From contig NZ_LT629750.1 of NCBI RefSeq assembly GCF_900105125.1, positions 6,723,001 through 6,787,000 of the forward strand: a DNA stretch of 64,000 bases, in the 5' to 3' direction. The notes beneath the pieces are model-generated. The model worked only from the letters and a program-made list of their open reading frames with translations. It made no database searches and was not told the DNA's origin. The stretch comes from Bradyrhizobium canariense (GTDB taxonomy: Bacteria; Pseudomonadota; Alphaproteobacteria; Rhizobiales; Xanthobacteraceae). The translations under genes were made by a program, and so were the position numbers. This document shows positions 44,701 through 52,121 of this stretch, in pieces; position 1 is the first letter of the stretch; each line of letters starts with the position of its first letter.

Positions 44701-47309
44701 CAGATCCGATCGTATTCTCGGCGCGCTTCTTCTTCTGTTGGATGCGGCGACCAGTGGATGCCCAAACGCCCGAGGCAATCGAGACCGACGGCAATGGCGC
44801 GCGCGTTCCGACCGACGGTCGTGTACAGATCGACGCACACGCACACAACGGTCGCCCGCTCCACCGTACTTGCGGCGCGGGTCGAAAGCACATTCAACCG
44901 CTGCTCCGCTTCTGGCAGCGCTCCGGTGAGGAGCTCGCATTCGGCCCGGTGCAGTTCCAGCGCAAAGGTGAGTTCGTGCCGGCGGTCCCAGGAGTCTTCC
45001 GGCAACAGGGCCGCACCGGCGGTCAGATAGGTGATCGCCGCGGCGTAGGCGGTCGTGGCTTTGGCGCGCCGGCCGGCGATCAGGTTGAGTTCGGCCAGTT
45101 GCTCGCGCTCGTCTTGTGAGGTGATCAAGGCGGCGCCGCGGTTGAGCTGATTGACGATTTCGAAGATCGTCTCTTCGCGCTTTTCTGCGGGCGTATGCGC
45201 CACGAGCAGCCTTCCGATCAGGAGGTGCGCCTCGGCACGCACCCGCTCCGGTATGAGCGAATAGGCGGCCTCCTGGACACGGTCATGGATGAACCTGTAC
45301 GAGCCCTCCAGGTGCTCGACCAGTTCCAGACGAACGGCTTCCCAGAGATCCGAACAGACCTCGTCGTTCGATTTTCCGAGAACGGCCGAAAGCATCGTGA
45401 TTTCGGCGACGTTGCCGAGGCAGGCGAGCCGCTGCAACGCAGCCTGGGTGTCGACGGGCAGGCGGGTCAATTTCCCGACCATAAGGTCCACCACGTTGTC
45501 AGTGTATCGCTTGGCGTGAAGGCGATCGAGCTCCCAGCGCCAGCGCGCCGCTTCATGATCGAAGCGGAGCAGCCCCTCTTCGGCGAGCGCGGAAATGAAC
45601 TGAATGGCGAAAAACGGATTGCCACCCGTCTTCTCGTGCACCAGTCGCGCAAGCGGGGCGGCCCGGTCGGGCGCGCAGCGAAGCGTATCCGCAATGAGCC
45701 GGCCCAGGTCTTCCTGGGCGAGCGGCGCAAGTCTAATCTCCTGCACGGACGCGCCCGCCTCGCGGATAGCATCGAGCTTCCGGATCAGCGGATGAGCGGC
45801 ATCGACCTCGTTGTCGCGATAGGCGCCGATCAGCATGAGGTGCTGCAGATCCGAGCGGATCAACAGATCCGCGAGCAAGTCGAGCGTCGCCGCGTCAAGC
45901 CACTGCAAATCGTCGAGAAAGAGTGCGAGCGGATGTTCCGGTCGGGCAAACACACCAATAAATCGGCGGAACACCAGTTGGAAACGGCTTTGCGCCTGCT
46001 TCGGTTCAAGCTCCGCGACCGGCGGCGGCTCACCGATGATGAGCCTCAGTTCGGGGATGAGGTCGGTCATGAGCCGTGCATTCGGGGCCAGCGCCTCCAG
46101 AAACGCGCCGTGCCAGATCTCCAGCTCGGTGTCGCTCTTGCCAAGAAGCGGTCGCACAAGGCTCTGAAAAGCCTGCACCAGGGTCGAATAGGGAATGTCG
46201 CGCTTGTACTGATCGAACTTGCCCGATGCGAAAAGGCCGCGCGGCGGCAGCAGTGCCTTGTGCAGTTCGTTCACGACCGAGGATTTACCGATGCCGGAAT
46301 AGCCGGTGACCAGCACCAGCTCCGGCGCGCCGTTTTTGACAATGCGGTCGAAGGAAGCGAGCAGGGTCTCGACCTCGCGCGCTCTGCCATACAGTTTCTC
46401 GGGGATCAGCAGCCGGTCGGGAATGTCTTGTTGGCCCAGCGGGAAGTCATCGATGTGACCTCGGGCTTCCCAGTCGGTCAGGCACTGCCGCAGATCGCGC
46501 TCGACACCAGCGGCGGTTTGGTATCGCTCCTCGGCGGTTTTGGCGAGCAGCTTTAGGACGAGGGCGGAAATCACGGCCGGAACCGTCTCCAGCCGCTCGC
46601 TTGGCGGCACCGGCTTTCTGGCGATATGGCAATGGACCCACTCCATGGGATCGGCCGCCGTAAACGGCAGTGAGCCCGTGAGCATCTGGTAGAACGTGAC
46701 GCCGAGCGCATAGAGGTCGCTGCGGGCGTCGATCGAGCGGTTCATTCGTCCGGTCTGTTCGGGCGCCATATAGGCGAGCGTGCCCGCGATCGACGCTGGC
46801 GGCGCGGGAGCTTGGCGTTCGCGCGGCAGACGCGAGGCAATGCCGAACCCCGTCAGCCACACACCGCCGCTTGCAGCATCCAGCAGGATATTTGCCGGCT
46901 TGATGTCCTTGTGGATTAGGCCTCGCTCATGCACTTGGCGCAGCACCCCCGCGAGAGGGATTGCGATGCGCAGGAAATGCGATACGTCCAGTGGCTGGCC
47001 AAGCAGCCGATCGAGCGGCGCACCGCCGGGATCTTCAAGTACCAGCGTCGTGCGGTCGTTGTGGTGTGTCAGCGCGACGGGTCGCGCCGCCCACGCACCA
47101 TCCAGGTCGTCCTTCAGTCCGTATTCGTGAGTGAGGCGATTGAGGCTGTCGAATGTTGGCTGCTCTGCGGCGGGAAACACGACGAGGACCGTGTTCCGGT
47201 TGCCGTCGGCGCCATCGCGCCATCCCCTGCAGAAGACGCGATCGCCATCCTCCCACACCACCCGGAGGCCACTATCCCCGCCAACGTCGAACCAAGAGGA
47301 TGAGATCAT
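41769..47309 (-). CDS. Giant hybrid: kinase-like, AAA ATPase, TPR, GAF, PAS and histidine kinase
   Basis: An 1846-residue cytoplasmic signalling protein. Residues about 15-280 have a Ser/Thr-kinase-like fold with LIHKDIKPANILLD (Asp135, Asn140) and GTLAYMAPEQTGRMNRSID, but the Mg-binding DFG is TGFG (153-156) and no Gly-rich loop or clear VAIK lysine is visible, so it may be a pseudokinase. An AAA_16/PknK-like ATPase follows (P-loop GYSGIGKSS at 336-344; Walker B LALFLDDLQWLD), then TPR-like helices (about 700-1300), a GAF domain (about 1320-1480), a PAS domain (about 1490-1605) and a transmitter with His1629 in [13 protein letters not shown] and ATPase motifs [15 protein letters not shown] and [10 protein letters not shown]. 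No response regulator is adjacent. The class occurs widely as trifunctional kinases; its ligand and partner are unknown. Confidence 0.93.
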   Translation of the reverse strand: MISSSWFDVGGDSGLRVVWEDGDRVFCRGWRDGADGNRNTVLVVFPAAEQPTFDSLNRLTHEYGLKDDLDGAWAARPVALTHHNDRTTLVLEDPGGAPLDRLLGQPLDVSHFLRIAIPLAGVLRQVHERGLIHKDIKPANILLDAASGGVWLTGFGIASRLPRERQAPAPPASIAGTLAYMAPEQTGRMNRSIDARSDLYALGVTFYQMLTGSLPFTAADPMEWVHCHIARKPVPPSERLETVPAVISALVLKLLAKTAEERYQTAAGVERDLRQCLTDWEARGHIDDFPLGQQDIPDRLLIPEKLYGRAREVETLLASFDRIVKNGAPELVLVTGYSGIGKSSVVNELHKALLPPRGLFASGKFDQYKRDIPYSTLVQAFQSLVRPLLGKSDTELEIWHGAFLEALAPNARLMTDLIPELRLIIGEPPPVAELEPKQAQSRFQLVFRRFIGVFARPEHPLALFLDDLQWLDAATLDLLADLLIRSDLQHLMLIGAYRDNEVDAAHPLIRKLDAIREAGASVQEIRLAPLAQEDLGRLIADTLRCAPDRAAPLARLVHEKTGGNPFFAIQFISALAEEGLLRFDHEAARWRWELDRLHAKRYTDNVVDLMVGKLTRLPVDTQAALQRLACLGNVAEITMLSAVLGKSNDEVCSDLWEAVRLELVEHLEGSYRFIHDRVQEAAYSLIPERVRAEAHLLIGRLLVAHTPAEKREETIFEIVNQLNRGAALITSQDEREQLAELNLIAGRRAKATTAYAAAITYLTAGAALLPEDSWDRRHELTFALELHRAECELLTGALPEAEQRLNVLSTRAASTVERATVVCVCVDLYTTVGRNARAIAVGLDCLGRLGIHWSPHPTEEEARREYDRIWLQLGSRPIEELVDLPMMTDPASLATLNVLTKVFAAAMYTEANLACLVICRAVNLSLDRGNSDGSTFAYVMLGAIAGARFGDYRGGLRLGQLGYELVEQRRLWGSQARVYNQFGTHVLPWTRHFKDCRDLLRRAFEVANKNGDLTFSAYSCHALTTNLLAVGDPLPEVQRQAEHGLAFADKAQFRVVIDLIAIQLGLLRTLRGLTPKFGSFNDAEFDEIRIERRLAANPDLARAEFSYWTRKLQARFLAGDYTSAVNAASRAQSLLWIARYAVEAAEYHFYGALSLAAVCDAAAVDQRRQHVAALVAHHRQFEVWATNCPSNFENRAALVGAEIARIEGREIDAERLYERAIRSAHDYGFIHNEALANELASRFYAARGFEKIARVYLQEARYGYLRWGADGKVRQLEHIHLHLRDPPIPASLAATIGAPVERLDVGTVLKAAQTVSGEIELGKLIEKLLRIAVEHAAAERGLLILCPDDEPRIAAEATTGRGQVELTLREAALSPAELPEAVLHYVIRTGESVILEDASAQNQFSTDEYISRKLPRSILCLPLMKQSKLIGLLYLENNLASHVFTPDRISVLELLASQAAISLENARLYNDLGEREARIRRLVDSNIIGIMIGDSRGRILEANEAFLDMLGYSREDLIAGRIRWTKLTPAEWAAADQDALDQMSATGSCKPFEKEYFRKDGSRVPILVGGAFFERKRDEGVVFAIDMTDRKLAEDKLRASERRLLEAQMELAHVNRVTTMGQLTASIAHEVNQPLAGVVANAEACLRWLDRGTPDLDAARRSVKWIIDDGNRANEVIQRVRSLANKTSVEKMPLNINDVVREIAALVQRELTSHQISLQMELVTTLPMIPADRIQLQQVIINLVMNGIEAMQSITDRPRELIIRSRQEDAQQVLVSVTDAGVGMPAANADRLFDAFFTTKSSGMGMGLSICRSIIEAHGGKLWATDNLSHGATFQFTLPVNADTVS

Positions 47310-47576
47310 CCGCCGGACTCCACCGCCAGACCGGTGTGAAGATACTAAACTACCATTCGTCCCATGCAGACGATCGCCCGGGCGCGAATTGAACTAGTAG
47401 CTTACCACATACGGGGGGCGCACAAGGATATCCGGTTCTGTGGGTACAAGGCTGCCGACTGGCGTCCCCCTTTGCCGGGTTTGAAAAAGATGATGCCGAT
47501 TAAAATAACAAAATTGGTGGTCATTATGACGTAATAGTGAGCCGATGTGGTCAGCGAGAGCGTCATCCGAACGTCA

Positions 47577-47605
47577 CCGCATGGCGCTTTCTCTGCGCCA
47601 TGCGG
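47577..47605. terminator. Strong hairpin downstream of the dehydrogenase gene
   Basis: A perfect 11-base-pair stem (CCGCATGGCGC / GCGCCATGCGG) with a seven-base loop, 70 bases past the stop of the sorbosone-dehydrogenase-like gene. There is no T-tract on either strand. It probably ends or protects that transcript. The rest of 47310-47674 holds no supported gene; an imperfect palindrome ATTATGACGTAAT lies near 47523. Confidence 0.5.
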
Positions 47606-47674
47606 GGTGTTCGCTCGATCAACTGGCTAGTACACGGGACCTGTCTATCGACGACACGGATTATATCGGGCCTG

Positions 47675-49042
47675 CTAACTGGCTCGCTTTGGTGGAGAAC
47701 CCGGCTTAAGTGACGACACGCGCCAAACCGTGTTTCCAACATCGTCGGCGATCAACAACCCGCCACTCCGGTCGACTGCCAAACCAACTGGCCGCCCGCG
47801 CGCGTGATCGTTTGCATCGAGGAAGCCTGTGACGACATCCTGCGCCGGCCCGCTCGGCCGTCCACCGCTGAAGGGCACGAAGACAACTTTGTAGCCGTTA
47901 AGCGGCGTTCGATCCCAGCTTCCGTGTTCGCCGACGAACGCACCGCTGCGGTAGTTGGCGGGAAGATCGGTGCCTGTGTACATCGCTACACCTAGCGGCG
48001 CCACGTGGGAGCTCAGCGCATAGTCCGGCACGGTTGCTGTGGCCACCAGATCGGGCCGCTGCGGTTCGACGCGTGGGTCCAGATGCTGGCCGTAATAGCT
48101 ATAGGGCCAGCCATAGAAGGCTCCGTCTCGCACCGAGGTCAGATAGTCCGGAACCAGGTCGGGCCCGATCTCGTCGCGCTCGTTGGCGATGGCCCAAAGC
48201 TTACCGGTCTCAGGCTCCCACTGCAGCCCGGTGGGATTGCGAATTCCGCTGGCGAAGATGCGATGCGCGCCCGATGCCCGATCGACCTCCCAGATCGCGG
48301 CGCGTTCGTATTCGGCCCCGATCCCGTTTTCGGTGATGTTGCTGTTTGAGCCGACCCCGACATAGAGCTTGGAGCCGTCCGGACTGGCCAACAGAGCCTT
48401 CGTCCAGTGATGATCGATGGGGCCGCCAGGAAGATCGGTGAGCTTGGTGCCCGCGGCCGTGATGCTGGTTTGTCCATCCTGATACGGATAGCGGACGATC
48501 GCATCGGTGTTGGCGACGTAAAGATCGTGACCAATCAGGGCGACGCCAAACGGCGAGTTGAGATGATCCAGAAACACGGTTCGCAATTCGGGAACGCCAT
48601 CGCCTTTGGTATCGCGTAGCAACGTGATGCGGTTTGCGTCCTTTGCCTTGGCGCCGGCGAACGATTGTACCCAGCCAGTGATGATGTCCTTGGGCCGACT
48701 GATCGGCGCTTTCGGACCATTGCTCTCAACCACCAGTACGTCTCCATTGGGGAGAACGTAGAGGGACCTCGGATGCTCAAAGCCGGTCGCCAATGCATGG
48801 ACCTGCAATCCCTGCGGCACCGCGGGAGTTTCGTCGTTTCCCCATCCGACAGCTTTTGCGATCCGTATCGGCGGCATCAAATATTGCTGCAGCTTGGGCA
48901 GCACGGGGTTGGCGCCGATCTGCACTTTCGGGTCGCCGCCATGATCATCACAGCCGGCGAGTCCCAAGCCGGCAAAGGCGACAACAATGGCGGCGAGACG
49001 CGGTAGCTTCGCCGTACGTGAAATTCCGAGTGCGTGCATCAT
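47675..49042 (-). CDS. Sorbosone/glucose dehydrogenase-like PQQ-type lipoprotein
   Basis: A 455-residue six-bladed beta-propeller of the soluble glucose/sorbosone dehydrogenase family. The N-terminus has a lipoprotein signal with lipobox LAGC (about residues 26-29), so it is membrane-tethered in the envelope. Seen: GFEHPRSLYVLPNGDVLVVE, DHLNSPFGVALIGHDLYVAN, the PQQ-site region GPIDHHWTKALLASPDGSKL, FASGIRNPTGLQWEPETGKLW and EHGSWDRTPLNGYKVVFVPF. GGAGG precedes the ATG. It starts three bases after the stop of the DUF2231 gene, so the two are one operon. Substrate unknown; family oxidise sugars or related alcohols with PQQ. Confidence 0.9.
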   Translation of the reverse strand: MMHALGISRTAKLPRLAAIVVAFAGLGLAGCDDHGGDPKVQIGANPVLPKLQQYLMPPIRIAKAVGWGNDETPAVPQGLQVHALATGFEHPRSLYVLPNGDVLVVESNGPKAPISRPKDIITGWVQSFAGAKAKDANRITLLRDTKGDGVPELRTVFLDHLNSPFGVALIGHDLYVANTDAIVRYPYQDGQTSITAAGTKLTDLPGGPIDHHWTKALLASPDGSKLYVGVGSNSNITENGIGAEYERAAIWEVDRASGAHRIFASGIRNPTGLQWEPETGKLWAIANERDEIGPDLVPDYLTSVRDGAFYGWPYSYYGQHLDPRVEPQRPDLVATATVPDYALSSHVAPLGVAMYTGTDLPANYRSGAFVGEHGSWDRTPLNGYKVVFVPFSGGRPSGPAQDVVTGFLDANDHARGRPVGLAVDRSGGLLIADDVGNTVWRVSSLKPGSPPKRAS

Positions 49043-49045
49043 ATT

Positions 49046-49516
49046 TTATCCTCCAACACGATGGCGATTTGCCAGGGCTATGCCAACCCAAGCCGTCAAC
49101 AAGAGAACGACAACGACGAGCCCGGAAAGCATCAGGCCGGTCGGGACCACCGCGGTGTAGCCGTCGCGGCTATGAACGAAGGCGTTTATCAGAGAGAGCG
49201 AGACAGCGAGCGCGTAACCAACCACGCGGGGCCAAGCCGGCCTGTCGATTTGTCTGCTGCCTGCAAGGTCGATCACATAAGCGATGGCGGCAAAGCCCGC
49301 CATTATCAGACCCGCGGTGATCAGCCAGATCGAGAATCTCTCCCACAGCACATCAGGAATCCGCCAATAGACGAGATCGGTGATGAAAGCGCCGGCGAAA
49401 TACGCGGCGGAAAACGACACCACCATTTTATGCATCGGCCGTCCACGAGGCTTCGCGGTCGGCCTCAAATCGGCATCGCCAAAGAAAGTCGCTTCCGTGA
49501 TCATAGCATGCTTCAT
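49046..49516 (-). CDS. DUF2231-type small membrane protein
   Basis: A 156-residue integral membrane protein with about four helices (VVSFSAAYFAGAFITDLVYW, WLITAGLIMAGFAAIAYVID, VVGYALAVSLSLINAFV, GLMLSGLVVVVLLLTAWVGI) and the DUF2231-like start GRPMHKMVVSFSAAYF. AGGAGG lies eight bases before the ATG. It forms an operon with the dehydrogenase lipoprotein, which starts three bases after its stop. Such pairs have been seen with periplasmic dehydrogenases, where the membrane partner may pass electrons or anchor the complex; that role is inference. Confidence 0.85.
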   Translation of the reverse strand: MKHAMITEATFFGDADLRPTAKPRGRPMHKMVVSFSAAYFAGAFITDLVYWRIPDVLWERFSIWLITAGLIMAGFAAIAYVIDLAGSRQIDRPAWPRVVGYALAVSLSLINAFVHSRDGYTAVVPTGLMLSGLVVVVLLLTAWVGIALANRHRVGG

Positions 49517-49645
49517 GCGTCAATCCTCCTAACGGTCGTGCGCATCTGCGCTTCCAACAAGCGATTGATCCTCCAAGCGCGCATGGGGGAGGTGCAAACC
49601 TCGCGCTCATGATCCAACATTGTCTCGGCCCCACGCATTGTCTTC

Positions 49646-49661
49646 TAAATTCGAGTTTATT
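49646..49661 (+). promoter_or_regulatory. TAAATT-N4-TTTATT dyad
   Basis: CTAAATT-CGAG-TTTATT, the same subtype as the second site at 22082. It is about 130 bases upstream of the DUF2231-dehydrogenase operon start. Confidence 0.55.
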
Positions 49662-49975
49662 CTCCGGGAGCCGCTCGAACGATTTCGCCAATGCCCGACG
49701 GCAATCGCGAGTAGCCTTCTGTCAGCTCATCTCGAAACGATGGCTCGGTTCCGATTAGCCGGCGGCAGAACCAATCAGAGGTTCAAGCGCAGCATTTGCA
49801 TGAGTTGATCCATCGGCATCACGTTGTGTTTGAGGTTCGCCATGATCCGGGGCGATCTGCCTGAGCCACGCCGAGGCGATCAAAGATGGCCTTCAGATTC
49901 TCCAGCTCGCAGGCTGCGGCTCTGCTAACAATGTGTCGTAAGTCAGCAGGAGAACGCGGTCGAGCGCGACGTCCT

Positions 49976-50016
49976 CATTAAAAGCCGATTTAGAATTCTC
50001 AAATTGAAATTCAGAT
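49976..50016 (+). promoter_or_regulatory. Paired dyads, 21 bp apart
   Basis: TAAAAG-CCGA-TTTAGAA starts at 49979 and CAAATT-GAAA-TTCAGAT at 50000, so the offset is 21 rather than 20. Each has one degraded arm. The pair lies beyond the 3' end of the thioesterase gene rather than near a known start. Confidence 0.5.
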
Positions 50017-50200
50017 GATGCGTCGGAGGACGCGCGGTGGGCTAGACCGGAAGTGACAGGCACGCAAGTTAGAATGACGTGAACGCTGCAGCACCAAACC
50101 ATCCAGCTTGAAAAATCATGATTTGGTGGCGCTGCCGATCGTAAGCTTGCGTACATGCTTAAAGGATCGGTCTGATCGGTAGGCGATTGAGCTCGAACGA

Positions 50201-50599
50201 CTAACGTTTGCTCTTTTTTGCGAGACGCTCGTTGAACGATTGGAGGTTGATCACGATTCTCTGATGGGTCCCGTTGCCGATCTCTTCTGTCTCGTCCCTC
50301 GCCGACACCTTGAACACGATCCGCTTTCCCTCGGTCCTGATCACCTCTGCTTCGGCACGGACATTATGACCGACGGGCGTCGCTGCAAGGTGCCGAACAT
50401 CTATTTCGGTGCCGACCGCGCTCTCACCCGTCTCCAGAAATGGTCTTATCGCGTTCAGAGCGGCATTCTCCATGACCAGGATCATAACGGGGGTCGCCAG
50501 CACCTGCGGCAGCATCGCGTCTTTGAATTGATTGGCGAGATGCTCGGGCAGCACGCGCAGCGTGAACGTTCCTTTCGTTCCCAACGGTATTTGGCGCAT
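50201..50599 (-). CDS. Hotdog-fold thioesterase (FlK-like)
   Basis: A 132-residue hotdog protein resembling the fluoroacetyl-CoA-thioesterase-like group: VLATPVMILVMENAALNAIR (core helix with Glu), GTEIDVRHLAATPVGHNVRAE (conserved Thr and His) and EEIGNGTHQRIVINLQSFNE. GGAG precedes the ATG. Such small proteins hydrolyse acyl-CoA thioesters or bind acyl groups; the acyl substrate is unknown. It stands alone on the minus strand, divergent from XapX, with a strongly conserved paired dyad about 100 bases upstream of its start. Confidence 0.85.
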   Translation of the reverse strand: MRQIPLGTKGTFTLRVLPEHLANQFKDAMLPQVLATPVMILVMENAALNAIRPFLETGESAVGTEIDVRHLAATPVGHNVRAEAEVIRTEGKRIVFKVSARDETEEIGNGTHQRIVINLQSFNERLAKKSKR

Positions 50600-50696
50600 T
50601 CAGTTGTCTCCGTCTCGCCAGTAATCATTCTTGGCGCGGCTTACAGTAACAGATAGACAGATGGCTCGTGAAATGAGCAACTATTTGAATATCCAA

Positions 50697-50739
50697 CTTC
50701 ATAAAATCAAATTTAGCGTTCTGAACCGCAATTTAATAG
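50697..50739 (-). promoter_or_regulatory. Paired TAAATT dyads, 20 bp apart
   Basis: Minus strand: TAAATT-GCGG-TTCAGAA (50735 to 50719) and TAAATT-TGAT-TTTATG (50715 to 50700), 20 bases apart. By hand alignment 36 of 43 bases agree with 22058-22100. It lies in the divergent gap between the thioesterase and XapX genes, about 100-150 bases from each start. Confidence 0.7.
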
Positions 50740-50885
50740 CGATATGTCATTTTGCTATCTTCAATTGTCACGATATCGCGGTGATGTTCGGATCGACGGA
50801 ATCGTCAGGCATTGCCGATCGATTACAGAGGTCGTTCGTTGGGCGGACGGGTTCGCGTTGATGGTAACTGGCCAAGGAGCATTCG

Positions 50886-51146
50886 ATGCGACCTTATCTC
50901 GCTTCTCTTATCTTGGGTGTGGCAGTCGGAGTCGTCTATGGGCTCGTTAAAGTACGGTCTCCGGCACCGCCTGCGATCGCACTTCTCGGCCTCCTCGGTA
51001 TGCTGGCTGGCGAGCAGGCCGTATCGCTCGTTAGATCGCATGTATTCAAAAGCGGCCTACAACCCGGCGTGGCCTCAGGCGGTCACGGTGAAGCGGCGAT
51101 CTCTGACGACGTTCGCCGCACCGAGGGAAACGAACGGCGCTTTTGA
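50886..51146 (+). CDS. XapX-domain small membrane protein
   Basis: An 86-residue protein whose first 50 residues match the XapX domain: MRPYLASLILGVAVGVVYGL, then VKVRSPAPPAIALLGLLGML and AGEQ. Two transmembrane helices are expected, with a polar C-terminal tail. AAGGAG precedes the ATG. XapX proteins are widespread small inner-membrane proteins of unknown function. The 354-base gap downstream (51147-51500) holds only a paired dyad. Confidence 0.85.
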   Translation: MRPYLASLILGVAVGVVYGLVKVRSPAPPAIALLGLLGMLAGEQAVSLVRSHVFKSGLQPGVASGGHGEAAISDDVRRTEGNERRF

Positions 51147-51344
51147 CGTCGCAGAGTCCGATCCGATGCTGATTTCTTCGGGCCAGTTTCCGCGATATCG
51201 GGAGCGCCTTTCCCCAGGCGCGTTCTACCGAACATGATCTCGAGATTTGCCCTGCGGCTCCTCTTCAGTTCGCTTCAGTTCTCTTAAGCCACTCCGTCTC
51301 GCGCAAAAGCCGCTGCCCTTCGTCGTCCAGGGCGACGTCGGGTT

Positions 51345-51387
51345 CGACGTAAATTTCAGTTTAGCATCTTGAAGCGCAATTTAGTGG
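51345..51387 (-). promoter_or_regulatory. Paired TAAATT dyads, 20 bp apart
   Basis: On the plus strand TAAATT-TCAG-TTTAGCA starts at 51350 and TGAAGC-GCAA-TTTAG at 51370. Read on the minus strand it aligns with the modules at 22058 and 50697, beginning CCAC-TAAATT-GCGC-TTCAAG. It lies about 115-155 bases upstream of the exported protein gene at 51501. Confidence 0.65.
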
Positions 51388-51500
51388 GATGGGTAGTGCT
51401 TCGGCTTACCTCCGTGGTGAGGCCTCTGAGCATTCAGGGGCGCAGAAAGCGAGGTTTCTGAAAATCTCGCTCCCACTCGATTCACGGAAGAGGACAAGCT

Positions 51501-51821
51501 ATGACCAAATTCAAGATTCTCAGCGCGGCAGCCATTCTGTCGCTGACGTTCGTAACGCCGGTATTCGCGCAGGCGGCTATCCAGGAGCCGGGTTCGTTCG
51601 CATTTTACTATCCGAACAATGATATCCTGAACGGCGGCCGGCCTACACCGGCGGCACGCATGGACGCCGAGGCGGGTTTGGGACCGTTCAGTGGCAGTTA
51701 CGCTTATGCCGCCCCGGAAGGCAGTGCGAATGGTGGGTCTTGCGCCCAGCGTTACCATTCCTACGATCCGTCATCAGAGACGTTCCTTGGATATGATGGC
51801 CGCCGGCACGCCTGCAAATAA
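51501..51821 (+). CDS. Small exported protein with BA14K-like C-terminus
   Basis: A 106-residue protein with a signal peptide (KILSAAAILSLTFVTPVFA, cleaved before QAA). The mature part starts QAAIQEPGSFAFYYPNND and ends in CAQRYHSYDPSSETFLGYDG and RRHAC, the BA14K-type motif common in rhizobial and Brucella exported proteins; two Cys bracket it. GAGG precedes the ATG. BA14K proteins are envelope proteins (immunoreactive and lectin-like in Brucella); the role here is unknown. A strong hairpin follows 46 bases after the stop. Confidence 0.85.
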   Translation: MTKFKILSAAAILSLTFVTPVFAQAAIQEPGSFAFYYPNNDILNGGRPTPAARMDAEAGLGPFSGSYAYAAPEGSANGGSCAQRYHSYDPSSETFLGYDGRRHACK

Positions 51822-51867
51822 GGTGGCACGAAGCACCAAATGCAGCCGGTCGAAACTGGGCTGCTCC

Positions 51868-51908
51868 TGCAGAAGGCCGCATCATCGGCTATGGTGCGGC
51901 CTTCTGCA
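51868..51908. terminator. Long hairpin after the BA14K-like gene
   Basis: A perfect 14-base-pair stem (TGCAGAAGGCCGCA / TGCGGCCTTCTGCA) with a 13-base loop, 46 bases after the stop of the BA14K-like gene. No T-tract follows. Probably a transcript end or stabilising structure. Confidence 0.6.
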
Positions 51909-52104
51909 TGAGCTATGTTCAGGCAAGGGCCATGGCGGGCTGCGTCCCCATCAACGGCACTGGATCGGCTAGATTGAAACAGGCGGAGCGATGCTCGGCA
52001 AGCGGCGCTTGGCTCGGTGAACGACAACGAAGACGCCTTTAAAAGTCCCGGCAGCCTAACCCGGCTAGCGTTATGCCCAGGTTGTGTGGAAACAGCCTCG
52101 ATCC

Positions 52105-52121
52105 TTAAAACAGAATTTAAT
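52105..52121 (-). promoter_or_regulatory. TAAATT-N4-TTTAAG dyad
   Basis: Minus strand: CCAT then TAAATT-CTGT-TTTAAG, directly upstream of the proposed small RNA at 52110-52233. Confidence 0.5.

Larger units (their letters stand above)
49517..50200. other. Intergenic region with dyads
   Basis: About 680 bases without a supported gene. Frames of 60-87 codons here have no recognisable domain or good ribosome site. Dyads of the recurrent family lie at 49646-49661 and, as a pair, at 49976-50016. Confidence 0.45.

Noticed and set aside
47345..47362. TAAACT-ACCA-TTCGTC near the start of the giant hybrid gene
   Set aside because: Both arms have mismatches; not distinguishable from chance.
49531..49555. 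Minus-strand GGAAG-N16-CGTT, close to an EcfG general-stress promoter, before the DUF2231 gene
   Set aside because: One mismatch in the -35 and the -10 abuts the ribosome site, leaving almost no leader; kept out as unlikely.
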